From an uncultured Prevotella sp. (lineage in GTDB: Bacteria; Bacteroidota; Bacteroidia; Bacteroidales; Bacteroidaceae), in assembly GCA_947303825.1 (NCBI GenBank), contig CAMYZK010000082.1:1-9111 (forward strand): DNA of 9,111 bases, in the 5' to 3' direction. Positions 1 through 6,712 of this stretch are shown piece by piece. A program made the position numbers and the translations under genes. The notes below the pieces were generated by a model. That model saw only the letters and a program-made list of their open reading frames with translations, was not told the DNA's origin and searched no databases. How positions within the stretch are numbered: position 1 is the first letter of the stretch; each line of letters opens with the position of its first letter.

Positions 1-98
1 ACACACCGCAACGGGCACCCCTTGAGGAATATCGTGGTACGAATTCCCGGCCCGTCGTTTATGGCATATCGCTTAATATCAAATATGAGTGGTTCCAT
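1..98 (-). CDS. Glycyl radical enzyme activase (radical SAM), N-terminal fragment cut by the window edge
   Basis: Only the first 32 codons are present, read leftward from an ATG at 98-96. The peptide begins [20 protein letters not shown] and continues through a [12 protein letters not shown] segment. This is the standard start of glycyl radical enzyme activases. Cys28 and Cys32 are the first two cysteines of the CxxxCxxC motif that binds the radical-SAM 4Fe-4S cluster; the third lies just outside the window. By family knowledge the enzyme uses S-adenosylmethionine to abstract a hydrogen from the glycine of its partner dehydratase. The start is 6 nt after the hypD stop, and an AGGAG overlaps that stop, so the two genes are almost certainly co-transcribed and HypD is the likely partner. 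Family and partner are well supported; the remaining length cannot be judged. Confidence 0.93.
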   Translation of the reverse strand, partial: MEPLIFDIKRYAINDGPGIRTTIFLKGCPLRC

Positions 99-104
99 CA
101 ACTC

Positions 105-2570
105 CTAATACTCCTCATTCTCGGTGCGTGCTATTATCTCGTTTTGCAGCTGCGCCGTCATGTCGTTGAAGTAGTCGCTGTAGCCTGCCACCCTCACCAG
201 CAGGTCGCGGTACTGTTCCGGATGTTGCTGTGCGTGGTGCAGTGTCTCTGTATCTACGACGTTGAACTGTATGTGGTGGCCTCCCATCTTGAAGTAAGTC
301 CTGATGAGCGATGCCAGCTTGCTGCGGTCGGTGTCACGCTTCAGCAGCTGTGGCGTAAACCTCATGTTGAGCAGCGTACCCCCGCTCTTTGTCTGGTCTA
401 GCTTTTCCAGCGACTTTATCACCGCCGTAGGGCCGTGGGTGTCGCTGCCATGAGCAGGCGAGGTGCCGTCGCTGATGGCAAAGTGGGCCATCCTGCCGTC
501 GGGTGTGGCTCCGCATACAGAGCCGAAGTAGTTGTGACATGTGGTAGAGAGCATGTTGAGCTGAGTCTTGCCTCCCCGGGTATTGGGCCGTCCCTCTATG
601 GCCTGCACCAGGTCGTTGTATATGCGCACGGCTATCTGGTCGGCATAGTCGTCGTCGTTGCCGAAGAACGGTGTGTGATAGCGTATGTAGGCACGCATCT
701 TTCTTAGTGTAGAGTTTAAAGTGTAGGGTGTAGAGTCTGCTACCGCACTCTCCGTTCTACACTCTAAACTCTTTTCTCCCCAGTTGGCAGCCAGAGCCTG
801 CAGCATCTCGTCCATGGTGTAGCGCTTGTCTTCAAAGACATGTTTCTTGAGAGCCGTGAAGCTGTCGGTGAGGGTACCCAGTCCGGTACACTGTATATAG
901 GTGGTGTTGTAACGTGCTCCTCCGCTGTAGTAGTCGCGCCCACGCTCTATGCAGTCGTCAATGAAGAGGGAGAGGAAGGTGGCTGGTGCGTATAGCGAGA
1001 ACATGCGTTCAATGTAGTTGTTTACAGCCAGCTTCATGTCTACGAAGTATGTCATCTGCCGGTGCCATGCCTCGTAGAGCTGTTCAAACGAGCTGAAGGT
1101 TCGCGGGTCGCCGGTCTCCAGTCCCAGCTTCTTGCCTGTCTGGGGGTCGAGGCCGTTGTTCAGTGTTATCTCAAGTATCTTCGGCGTGTTGAGATAGCCC
1201 GTCAGCAGATAGGCCTCCTTGCCGAATGCTCCCACCTCTATACATCCCGAGCAACCTCCCTGTCGGGCGTCGGTAAGCGTCTTTCCCTGCCTGAGCAGCT
1301 CGTCCACGTATGTGTCGGGGTTGAAGATGCTGGGGTAGCCGTGACCCTGGGCAATCACCCTTATGCCTTCTAGGAGGAAGTCGTCGGGCGTGTTGTGAGC
1401 TACGTGTATGCTCAGTCCCGGCTGCAGCTGATGCAGCTCCTCCTGTATCTCAAGAATGATAGACGACAACTCGTTGGCCGCGCTCCTGCCCTCGCTGTCT
1501 ATGCCTCCTATATTGATATTGGTGAAGTCGTTGTATGTACCGCTCTCCAAGGCTGTCACCCCCACCTTTGGTGGCGCGGGCTGGTTGTTGAACTTTATCC
1601 ACAGGCAAGAGAGCAGCTCTTTCGCCTTGTCGCGGGTCAACGTTCCGTCGGCCAGTCCCTTCTCGTAGAACGGCAGCAGATGCTGGTCTATGTGCCCCGG
1701 ATTCATCGAGTCCCATCCATTCAGCTCGGTGACGGTTCCCAGATGTACGAACCAGTACATCTGTATGGCCTCCCAGAAATCACGCGGTGCGAAAGCGGGC
1801 ACACGACGGCACACCTCGGCAATATGGCGCAGCTCGGCCGCTCTTTCTTCACTCATCTGCCCGGCCATCTTCTCGGCCAACTCGGCATGCCTTTCGGCAA
1901 GGAGAATTGCCGCATCGCACGAGATGGCCATCGCCTCCAGCTCCTGCTGCTTGTCGGTGGCCTCGGGGTCGTTGATGTAGTCGAGCCGGGCAATGCGCTC
2001 TTGTATGCGGGCTTTCACTTCAAGCAGACCCATGCCATACATCTTGCCGTCCATGGCAGTATGGCCTGCCGCACGCTGCTCCATAAACTCGGTGAACACT
2101 CCGGCATGGTAAGCCTCCTCCCACTCTCTGGACACATGGCCGAATATCCGCTCACGCTGAGTCTTTCCTTTCCAGTAGGAAATCACCTCGCGCTCGTAGG
2201 TGTCGATATCTTCCTGTGAGATGGTGTAACGCTGCAGCTCCCGCTCGTTAAGGGTGTGCAGGTCTTCCACCGAGTGGCATGTCAGCTCAGGGAAGGTAGG
2301 CACAGCCTTAGGCTTTGGGCCGCGCTCGCCCACAATCAGCTCATCGTCGCCAATGTAGATGGTTTTCCTGCGACATATCTCAAGAAAGTTACGAGCTCTG
2401 AGCACTGGCGTAGGCATGGTGCCGAAGTTCTCTCTATAGAACGCAGTCTCAATAAGTGCACGCTCAATGCTCAAAGTGGCTGGTGTGTCGAGGCTCTCCT
2501 GGTGCAGTCGCCTTATGCGCGCGTTCATGCCCCCGTTGTTCTCTGGGTGTTTCATATTTGCTGTCATCAT
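105..2570 (-). CDS. hypD: trans-4-hydroxy-L-proline dehydratase (glycyl radical enzyme HypD), with a 22-residue in-frame repeat insertion
   Basis: This cytosolic, oxygen-sensitive enzyme should dehydrate trans-4-hydroxy-L-proline to (S)-1-pyrroline-5-carboxylate, which proline biosynthesis (ProC) can reduce to proline. The 821-residue protein has the thiyl-radical loop GGCSGCIEVG (Cys443, Glu445) and the glycyl-radical loop RVAGYSDYF (Gly796). From memory of the Clostridioides difficile HypD numbering, the residues lining its active site all have counterparts here: Phe162, His170, Asp287, Ser343, Asp348, Phe349, Cys443, Glu445, Tyr459 and Thr676. The offset is 9-10 residues up to Tyr459 and 31 after it, so about 22 extra residues lie between. 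They match Ser601-Leu622, encoded by a palindromic repeat at 705-770. Choline lyase and glycerol or propanediol dehydratases are less likely because they usually have GCVEP at the thiyl loop. The start could be Met1, Met2, Met6 (2555) or Met15 (2528); conserved sequence begins near Met15. The activase gene follows immediately; proC is not in the window. Confidence 0.9.
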   Translation of the reverse strand: MMTANMKHPENNGGMNARIRRLHQESLDTPATLSIERALIETAFYRENFGTMPTPVLRARNFLEICRRKTIYIGDDELIVGERGPKPKAVPTFPELTCHSVEDLHTLNERELQRYTISQEDIDTYEREVISYWKGKTQRERIFGHVSREWEEAYHAGVFTEFMEQRAAGHTAMDGKMYGMGLLEVKARIQERIARLDYINDPEATDKQQELEAMAISCDAAILLAERHAELAEKMAGQMSEERAAELRHIAEVCRRVPAFAPRDFWEAIQMYWFVHLGTVTELNGWDSMNPGHIDQHLLPFYEKGLADGTLTRDKAKELLSCLWIKFNNQPAPPKVGVTALESGTYNDFTNINIGGIDSEGRSAANELSSIILEIQEELHQLQPGLSIHVAHNTPDDFLLEGIRVIAQGHGYPSIFNPDTYVDELLRQGKTLTDARQGGCSGCIEVGAFGKEAYLLTGYLNTPKILEITLNNGLDPQTGKKLGLETGDPRTFSSFEQLYEAWHRQMTYFVDMKLAVNNYIERMFSLYAPATFLSLFIDDCIERGRDYYSGGARYNTTYIQCTGLGTLTDSFTALKKHVFEDKRYTMDEMLQALAANWGEKSLECRTESAVADSTPYTLNSTLRKMRAYIRYHTPFFGNDDDYADQIAVRIYNDLVQAIEGRPNTRGGKTQLNMLSTTCHNYFGSVCGATPDGRMAHFAISDGTSPAHGSDTHGPTAVIKSLEKLDQTKSGGTLLNMRFTPQLLKRDTDRSKLASLIRTYFKMGGHHIQFNVVDTETLHHAQQHPEQYRDLLVRVAGYSDYFNDMTAQLQNEIIARTENEEY
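705..771. repeat. Palindromic heptamer repeat inserted in frame within hypD
   Basis: On the plus strand, 705-739 reads as five 7-nt units related to GAGTTTA or GAGTGTA. A spacer beginning CTACCGCAC (740-748) follows, then two units on the opposite strand (758-764 and 765-771). The arms 711-726 and 757-772 are inverted repeats matching at 15 of 16 positions. The tract encodes HypD residues 601-622, which have no counterpart in the family by remembered alignment. The inferred insertion of 66 nt is a multiple of three and contains no stop in the hypD frame. The exact ends are uncertain by a few bases. Confidence 0.85.
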
Positions 2571-2604
2571 GCGTGAGTTGTCTTTATTTCAGGGTAAAAG
2601 TGCA

Positions 2605-2636
2605 CAAAGATAATGAAATCATATCACATCTGCAAG
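2605..2636 (-). promoter_or_regulatory. Candidate Bacteroidetes-type promoter for hypD-activase
   Basis: Read on the minus strand, TATCTTTG (plus strand 2605-2612) fits the -7 consensus TAnnTTTG exactly. CTTG (2633-2636) lies 20 nt upstream and matches three of four bases of the -33 TTTG element. Transcription would begin near 2600, giving a leader of roughly 30 nt before the ATG at 2570. No Shine-Dalgarno sequence precedes that ATG, which is usual in this phylum. No operator or riboswitch-like structure was recognised in this leader. Confidence 0.6.
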
Positions 2637-2681
2637 CAATTAGGCAAAAACTTACAATGAGAAAAGAAAAATGCAAAATAG

Positions 2682-2713
2682 TTTGGCAGGAAAGAAAGAT
2701 TTTGCTAATTTTG
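2682..2713 (+). promoter_or_regulatory. Bacteroidetes-type promoter for the DUF2851-thioesterase-dprA set
   Basis: TTTG at 2682-2685 and TAATTTTG at 2706-2713 match the -33 and -7 consensus of the Bacteroidetes primary sigma factor exactly, with 20 nt between them. The expected transcription start is near 2720, about 50 nt before the DUF2851 ATG. It sits back to back with the hypD promoter; the two -33 elements are about 45 nt apart, so the 198-nt intergenic region is explained as a divergent promoter. Confidence 0.7.
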
Positions 2714-2768
2714 CATCGGTCTGCCGGGGAGGAAAGCCAAAGTTCCTCCCCCTTTGTCAAAAAGCAAT

Positions 2769-4067
2769 ATGGAAGAGTTACTTCACTATGTTTGGAAGCA
2801 CAGGCTGCTACCCTTGGGTGAGCTGCATACCTCCGATGGACTGGATGTTGAAATAATAGACCCCGGCCTTCACAACCGTAATGCCGGCCCCGACTTCTTC
2901 AACGCAAAGGTGCGCATTGGCAGCACGCTGTGGGTGGGCAACGTGGAGTTGCACCTGCGTTCGCAAGACTGGTATGCACATGGCCATGACCACGACAACA
3001 GCTACAACAACGTGGTACTGCACGTCACCTGTAATGCCGATGCCGACGTGGTGACCAGTGACGGCCGAAGGCTGCCACAACTCGTGGTGCAGATACCCGC
3101 CATGGTGAAAGAGCACTACGAGGAACTGCTGCATGCCGACAGATACCCGCCCTGCTACAAGATAATACCCAACCTGGGCTCGCTGCTGGTACACTCGTGG
3201 ATGGCAGCTCTGCAGACCGAACGCCTAGAGCAGAAGACAGAGGCCATAAGGCAGCGTGCGGAGCGGTCGAACGGCTCTTGGGAAGATGCTTTCTTCCAGA
3301 CACTGGCACGCAACTTTGGCTTTGGCATTAATGGCGATGCCTTCGAGCTGTGGGCACAAAGCATCCCGATGAACACTGTAGGCAAGCATCGTGACGACCT
3401 GTTCCAGGTGGAAGCAATATTCATGGGGCAAGCCGGACTGCTCGAGCCCGACAGCATTGCCGGAAGCCACAGGGAAGCAGCCATCAGCGAGGGATACTTC
3501 AACAGGCTGCGCAAAGAGTACCTATACATGCAACACAAGTTTGGACTACAGCCCATAGCGCACCAGCTTTGGCGATTCATGCGACTGCGTCCGCAGAACT
3601 TCCCATACATACGCATAGCACAGTTGGCAACACTCTATCACGAGCGGCACACCAACCTGAGCACCCTGCTGGAGTGCAAGACCGCCGACGACCTGCGATC
3701 CCTGTTGGCTACACGCGCCACACCCTACTGGCAGACTCATTACTGCTTCGGGGCGGAAAGCACGCAAAGCGACAAGAAACTGTCGGCAGCATCGACCAAC
3801 CTGCTCATCGTCAACACTGCCATTCCCATGATGTTTGCCGTGGGACGACACAGGCACAATGAGGAACTGTGCGACCGTGCCTTCGAGCTGCTGGAGCATA
3901 TGAAAGCCGAAAAGAACCATATCATCACCATGTGGCAGGAATGCGGACTAACGGTGAAAAGCGCAGGTGACTCGCAGGCGCTGATACAGCTTAAGCGCGA
4001 GTACTGCGACCGTAAGGACTGCCTGCGCTGCCGCTTCGGATATGAATATCTGCGCGCTACGCGCTAA
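2769..4067 (+). CDS. DUF2851 family protein of unknown function
   Basis: The 432-residue product matches the Bacteroidetes family DUF2851 in length and pattern; no biochemical role is known to me. It begins MEELLHYVWKH. The N-terminal third holds the conserved NAGPDFFNAKV stretch (about 39-48) and the GNVELH to LHV region (57-86), which is rich in His and Asp (DWYAHGHDHDNS, 67-78) and could bind a metal; that is inference. The middle and C-terminal parts look largely helical. Near the end Cys413, Cys418 and Cys421 form a C-x4-C-x2-C cluster, perhaps a metal site. No signal peptide or membrane segment is visible, so it is probably cytosolic. I chose ATG 2769 over an in-frame TTG at 2754 because family members start with this sequence. 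The thioesterase starts 22 nt after its stop, suggesting one transcript. Confidence 0.88.
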   Translation: MEELLHYVWKHRLLPLGELHTSDGLDVEIIDPGLHNRNAGPDFFNAKVRIGSTLWVGNVELHLRSQDWYAHGHDHDNSYNNVVLHVTCNADADVVTSDGRRLPQLVVQIPAMVKEHYEELLHADRYPPCYKIIPNLGSLLVHSWMAALQTERLEQKTEAIRQRAERSNGSWEDAFFQTLARNFGFGINGDAFELWAQSIPMNTVGKHRDDLFQVEAIFMGQAGLLEPDSIAGSHREAAISEGYFNRLRKEYLYMQHKFGLQPIAHQLWRFMRLRPQNFPYIRIAQLATLYHERHTNLSTLLECKTADDLRSLLATRATPYWQTHYCFGAESTQSDKKLSAASTNLLIVNTAIPMMFAVGRHRHNEELCDRAFELLEHMKAEKNHIITMWQECGLTVKSAGDSQALIQLKREYCDRKDCLRCRFGYEYLRATR

Positions 4068-4089
4068 AGAGTTACTAAACAATTGAGAA

Positions 4090-4524
4090 ATGGAATATCA
4101 CTTTGAGACACGCATGGAAGTGCGCGACTATGAATGCGACATCGAAGGTATAGTGAACAATGCCCAGTACATACACTACTGCGAGCATACGCGCCATCTC
4201 TTCCTCAAGGAGTGCGGCCTTAGCTTCGCCGAGATGCACGCCAAAGGGGTAGATGCCGTGGTGGCACGCATGCAGCTGCAATATAAGAGTCCGCTAAGAC
4301 CCGACGACGAGTTCCTGTCACGTCTGCGTCTGGAGAAGGAGGGCATCAAGTATGTGTTCTATCAGGACATTGTCCGGGCATCCGACGAGAAACTGTGCTT
4401 CCGTGGGCGCATAGAGCTAGTGTGCCTCGTCAATGGACGGCTGGCAGAAAGCGAAGACTATGACAAGGCGTTTTCTGAGTTAAGAGTTAAGAGTGAAGAA
4501 TTAAGAATTGACTACCGCACTTAA
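4090..4524 (+). CDS. Acyl-CoA thioesterase, 4-hydroxybenzoyl-CoA thioesterase (hotdog) family, with repeat-encoded tail
   Basis: This 144-residue hotdog-fold protein should hydrolyse an acyl-CoA or acyl-ACP thioester in the cytosol; the substrate cannot be read from the sequence. The family signature is clear near the N-terminus: Asp17, the expected catalytic acid, in YECDIEGIVNNAQY (14-27), followed by YCEHTRHLFL on the central helix. The strand region VVARMQLQYKSPLRPDDE (57-74) is also typical. Family members usually end about where residue 128 lies; residues 129-144 are encoded by a heptamer repeat and have an unlikely Lys, Glu and Arg-rich composition, so the original stop was probably lost or moved. 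The gene lies 22 nt after the DUF2851 gene and 73 nt before dprA. It is a TesC/YbgC-type relative rather than a specific hydroxybenzoyl-CoA enzyme. Confidence 0.88.
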   Translation: MEYHFETRMEVRDYECDIEGIVNNAQYIHYCEHTRHLFLKECGLSFAEMHAKGVDAVVARMQLQYKSPLRPDDEFLSRLRLEKEGIKYVFYQDIVRASDEKLCFRGRIELVCLVNGRLAESEDYDKAFSELRVKSEELRIDYRT

Positions 4525-4589
4525 AACGGCAGGCCCGTTGCAGACGAAGTAATCATATCTATCATTTTTCACCTTTCATCTATCATCTA
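4477..4589. repeat. Composite element: five heptamers, a 43-nt core, five heptamers
   Basis: The first array (4477-4511) is five 7-nt units, GAGTTAA in the first two and then degenerating to GAATTGA. The core (4512-4554) begins CTACCGCAC and includes a small hairpin, AACGG (4525-4529) against CCGTT (4535-4539). The second array (4555-4589) is five units related to TCATCTA; two exact copies occupy 4576-4589. Both arrays are exactly 35 nt. The left array encodes the thioesterase tail, its stop codon (4522-4524) lies in the core, and dprA begins 9 nt after the right array. The same CTACCGCAC follows a fifth heptamer inside hypD, which argues that the two elements are related. Confidence 0.8.
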
Positions 4590-4597
4590 TAAAGACA

Positions 4598-5725
4598 ATG
4601 ACAGAAGACGAAAAGCTATACTCCATTGCACTAACCAGAATGACGGGCTTCAACAGCACTATTGCACTGCACCTCTACCGTGAGGCGGGGAGTGCCAGTG
4701 CGCTCTACGCTGGCCGCAACAGCATTGGCGACATTGTTGCCGACATCTCCCCACGCCTTACCGAGGCCATGAAAGACTGGAGCCAGGCACTGGAAAGGGC
4801 TCATGCTGAGATGGAGTTTGCCAAGAAGTACGGCATTCAGGTATTGACTCTTGGCGACACGAGCTACCCCTCACGCCTGGCCAACTGCCCCGATGCCCCC
4901 ATAGTGCTCTATTACAAAGGGACTGCCGAGCTCAATGCACCGCGAGTAATAAATATTGTGGGCACGCGTCACTGCACCACCTACGGGCAAGACCTGGTGC
5001 GCAAGCTTGTGAACAGGCTGGCAGAGATTTGCCCCGACATCCTGATAGTTAGTGGACTGGCCTACGGCATAGACATCTGTGCACACCGCAACGCCCTGCA
5101 GCATGGCATCGACACCATAGGCGTGCTGGCTCACGGACTGGAGAAGATATACCCCGCACATCACAGGGAAACGGCAGTACTGATGGTAGGCAAAGGAGGC
5201 CTGCTCACCGAATATATGTCTTTGTCGCACATGGACAAGTCCAACTTCGTGCGCCGCAACCGTATAGTGGCAGGAATGTGCGATGCCACGGTGCTCGTTG
5301 AGAGTGCGGCCAAGGGTGGCGGACTTATTACCGCCGAGATGGGAATGGACTATGGCCGCAGTGTCTTTGCCTTCCCCGGTGCCGTAGGAGCAAAGTACAG
5401 CGAGGGCTGCAACAACCTGATACGCAGCAATGGAGCGGGGCTCATCACCTCGGCCGATGACCTGGTAGCGGCGATGGGCTGGAACAGCGACCTGCTGCTC
5501 AAGGAGGCAAGAGACGAGGGGATAGAACGCTCGTGCTTTCCCAGCCTGACAGACGAGGAGCAACAGGTGGTGGCACTGCTACAGTCGAATGGCGACCTAC
5601 AGCTCAACGTCATGTCGGTAAAGCTCAACATCCCCATTGGCCGCCTCACGTCACTATTGTTCCAGCTTGAGATGAAGGGCGTGGTAAGGGCAATGGCAGG
5701 AGGACAGTGGCACCTGCTCGGCTAG
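4598..5725 (+). CDS. dprA: DNA processing protein DprA
   Basis: DprA (DprA/Smf family) binds incoming single-stranded DNA in the cytosol during natural transformation, protects it and loads RecA. The 375-residue length is normal. An N-terminal helical, helix-hairpin-helix-like region (about 1-75) is followed by the Rossmann-like DNA_processg_A domain (about 80-295). That domain contains VGTRHCTTYG (121-130), SGLAYGID (152-159), the FVRRNRIVAG (217-226) of the DNA-binding pocket, and the glycine-rich ESAAKGGGLITA (235-246). A C-terminal winged-helix-like domain (about 315-373) ends in GGQWHLL. All motifs are intact and there is no frameshift, so it is probably functional. It is probably cotranscribed with the DUF2851 and thioesterase genes, although the 73-nt gap holding a repeat could contain its own start signal. 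It converges on the VanW-like gene with 53 nt between stops, where I see only a weak 7-bp hairpin (5736-5755) and no clear terminator. Confidence 0.96.
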   Translation: MTEDEKLYSIALTRMTGFNSTIALHLYREAGSASALYAGRNSIGDIVADISPRLTEAMKDWSQALERAHAEMEFAKKYGIQVLTLGDTSYPSRLANCPDAPIVLYYKGTAELNAPRVINIVGTRHCTTYGQDLVRKLVNRLAEICPDILIVSGLAYGIDICAHRNALQHGIDTIGVLAHGLEKIYPAHHRETAVLMVGKGGLLTEYMSLSHMDKSNFVRRNRIVAGMCDATVLVESAAKGGGLITAEMGMDYGRSVFAFPGAVGAKYSEGCNNLIRSNGAGLITSADDLVAAMGWNSDLLLKEARDEGIERSCFPSLTDEEQQVVALLQSNGDLQLNVMSVKLNIPIGRLTSLLFQLEMKGVVRAMAGGQWHLLG

Positions 5726-5778
5726 ATTTCACTGTCTTTTCTACAATGAGAAAGGCATCAGGCGGTTGGGGGATAAGG

Positions 5779-6597
5779 TTAACGGGAGATTTTTTCCGGC
5801 GGCACATCGTACATCACCTTGGCGTGATTGGTGCGTATGAGCTGACTGTCTATAAGACTGCCCGAGACACGGTCAATAGTGTCTCTGTAGACCTGCCCGT
5901 TACGGTATACCGTACCGTCTTCGCAAGAAAAGTATTCGTTCTCTGCATGGATGTGGAAGGTGTGAGCCAGCATCTCTGCAGCACACAGTTCGCCACAGAG
6001 GTACTCGCCATCCACGCGGAGCCGCAGCTGGTAGGTGTTGGCGGTATCGTTTCTTACGCGATAGTCAATATAGTTGTACGATATGCTGGTGCCTGTGCCG
6101 AAGGGTATCTGGCGGCCAAAGTCGGGAAAGAGGTCAAGGCCGTCGTGATGATGGTGCTCTGTGATGGTGAGCTCGCTGTGCAGTACCATCCAGTGAATGA
6201 GGTTGGATAGCTGGCACAGGCCGCCTCCTATGCCCTGTGACGGTTGCCCCTTTGCTATGGTAAGCCCCTCTTTGTAGCCCTTCCGCTTGGAGGTTCTACC
6301 TATCTGTTTCCACACAGAGAAGGTCTCACCGGGCCTGATGAGCAGACCGTCTATCCTGTCAACGGCCAAAGCCAGGTTAGTGGCCTTGTTCTCCTGTAGC
6401 TGCATGTTTACGTTGCCCAACCTGCGACGTATGAGGGAGTTGTGGCGATAAACAACTACGGGCAGAGAGGTCTCTGTGCGCTGGCGGGCAAAAAGGGTCT
6501 TATGCCGCCAGTCCAAAAGGCGGCGCTTCAATATCTCCTTCTCCACCGAAAGGCGGTAGGCAAAGGGCGACATCTCACATAATAGTTTGCGTTTCAT
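5779..6597 (-). CDS. VanW family protein
   Basis: The 272-residue protein has the VanW-domain landmarks: RPGETFSVW (88-96) with GRTSKRKGYKEG, then GIGGGLCQLSNLIHW (122-136), then a histidine run HHHHD (148-152) leading to PFGTGTSISYNYIDYRV (165-181). VanW is named from an accessory gene of vancomycin-resistance clusters, but its biochemical role is unknown and most members, as here, lie outside resistance loci. No vanA, vanH, vanX or D-Ala ligase-like gene is nearby, so resistance should not be inferred. No signal peptide or membrane segment is visible. I chose the ATG at 6597 (MKRKLLCEMSP) over one at 6660, because the extra 21 residues are encoded by repeat sequence and are not family-like. 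It lies 105 nt after traX on the same strand. Confidence 0.88.
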   Translation of the reverse strand: MKRKLLCEMSPFAYRLSVEKEILKRRLLDWRHKTLFARQRTETSLPVVVYRHNSLIRRRLGNVNMQLQENKATNLALAVDRIDGLLIRPGETFSVWKQIGRTSKRKGYKEGLTIAKGQPSQGIGGGLCQLSNLIHWMVLHSELTITEHHHHDGLDLFPDFGRQIPFGTGTSISYNYIDYRVRNDTANTYQLRLRVDGEYLCGELCAAEMLAHTFHIHAENEYFSCEDGTVYRNGQVYRDTIDRVSGSLIDSQLIRTNHAKVMYDVPPEKISR

Positions 6598-6608
6598 CTC
6601 TTTATTTT

Positions 6609-6712
6609 GGTTGTTTGGTCGTTTGGGAGATTGGCATTTCTTGCGTCCCTTCGGTAGCAAGCGGCAGAGCCGAGCGGGTCGTTTAGGAGAATAAGAATTT
6701 TCTTAAACGACC
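6609..6712. repeat. Octamer and inverted repeat module with 19-bp GC-rich core between the traX-like and vanW-like genes
   Basis: On the plus strand GGTTGTTT and GGTCGTTT lie in tandem (6609-6624). GGTCGTTT recurs at 6677-6684, 60 nt away, within a 14-nt near-identical block (GGTCGTTTGGGAGA and GGTCGTTTAGGAGA). An inverted copy, TAAACGACC, lies at 6704-6712 and forms a 9-bp stem with 6677-6685. Between them are a small stem CTTGC (6640-6644) with GCAAG (6657-6661) and the 19-bp core at 6658-6676, which is repeated exactly but inverted at 8352-8370. The element supplies the last codon and stop of the TraX-family gene (6703-6705). Confidence 0.75.

Noticed and set aside
705..771. hypD as a pseudogene broken by a repeat
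   Set aside because: The inferred insertion is a multiple of three and has no stop in frame, and all catalytic positions remain in register on both sides.
1395..2219. A 274-codon open frame on the plus strand, opposite hypD
   Set aside because: It is the reverse reading of a well-conserved gene, its product shows no recognisable fold, and it has no promoter. The length reflects the GC-rich codons of hypD.
2754..2768. TTG start five codons upstream for the DUF2851 gene
   Set aside because: ATG at 2769 gives the usual MEELLHYVW beginning of the family and is about 50 nt from the expected transcription start; nothing supports the TTG.
4477..4589. CRISPR array
   Set aside because: Units are 7 nt, adjacent and degenerate, without spacers; no cas gene is near.
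5726..5778. Bidirectional terminator between dprA and the VanW-like gene
   Set aside because: The only stem found is a weak 7-bp one with a wobble pair (5736-5755) and no clear U tract on either strand.
5779..6597. Vancomycin resistance locus
   Set aside because: Only a VanW-domain protein is present; no ligase, dehydrogenase, dipeptidase or two-component regulator accompanies it.
6598..6660. Longer VanW-like protein starting at 6660
   Set aside because: The added 21 residues are encoded by the octamer and hairpin repeat module and are unlike VanW N-termini; MKRKLL at 6597 is a better start.
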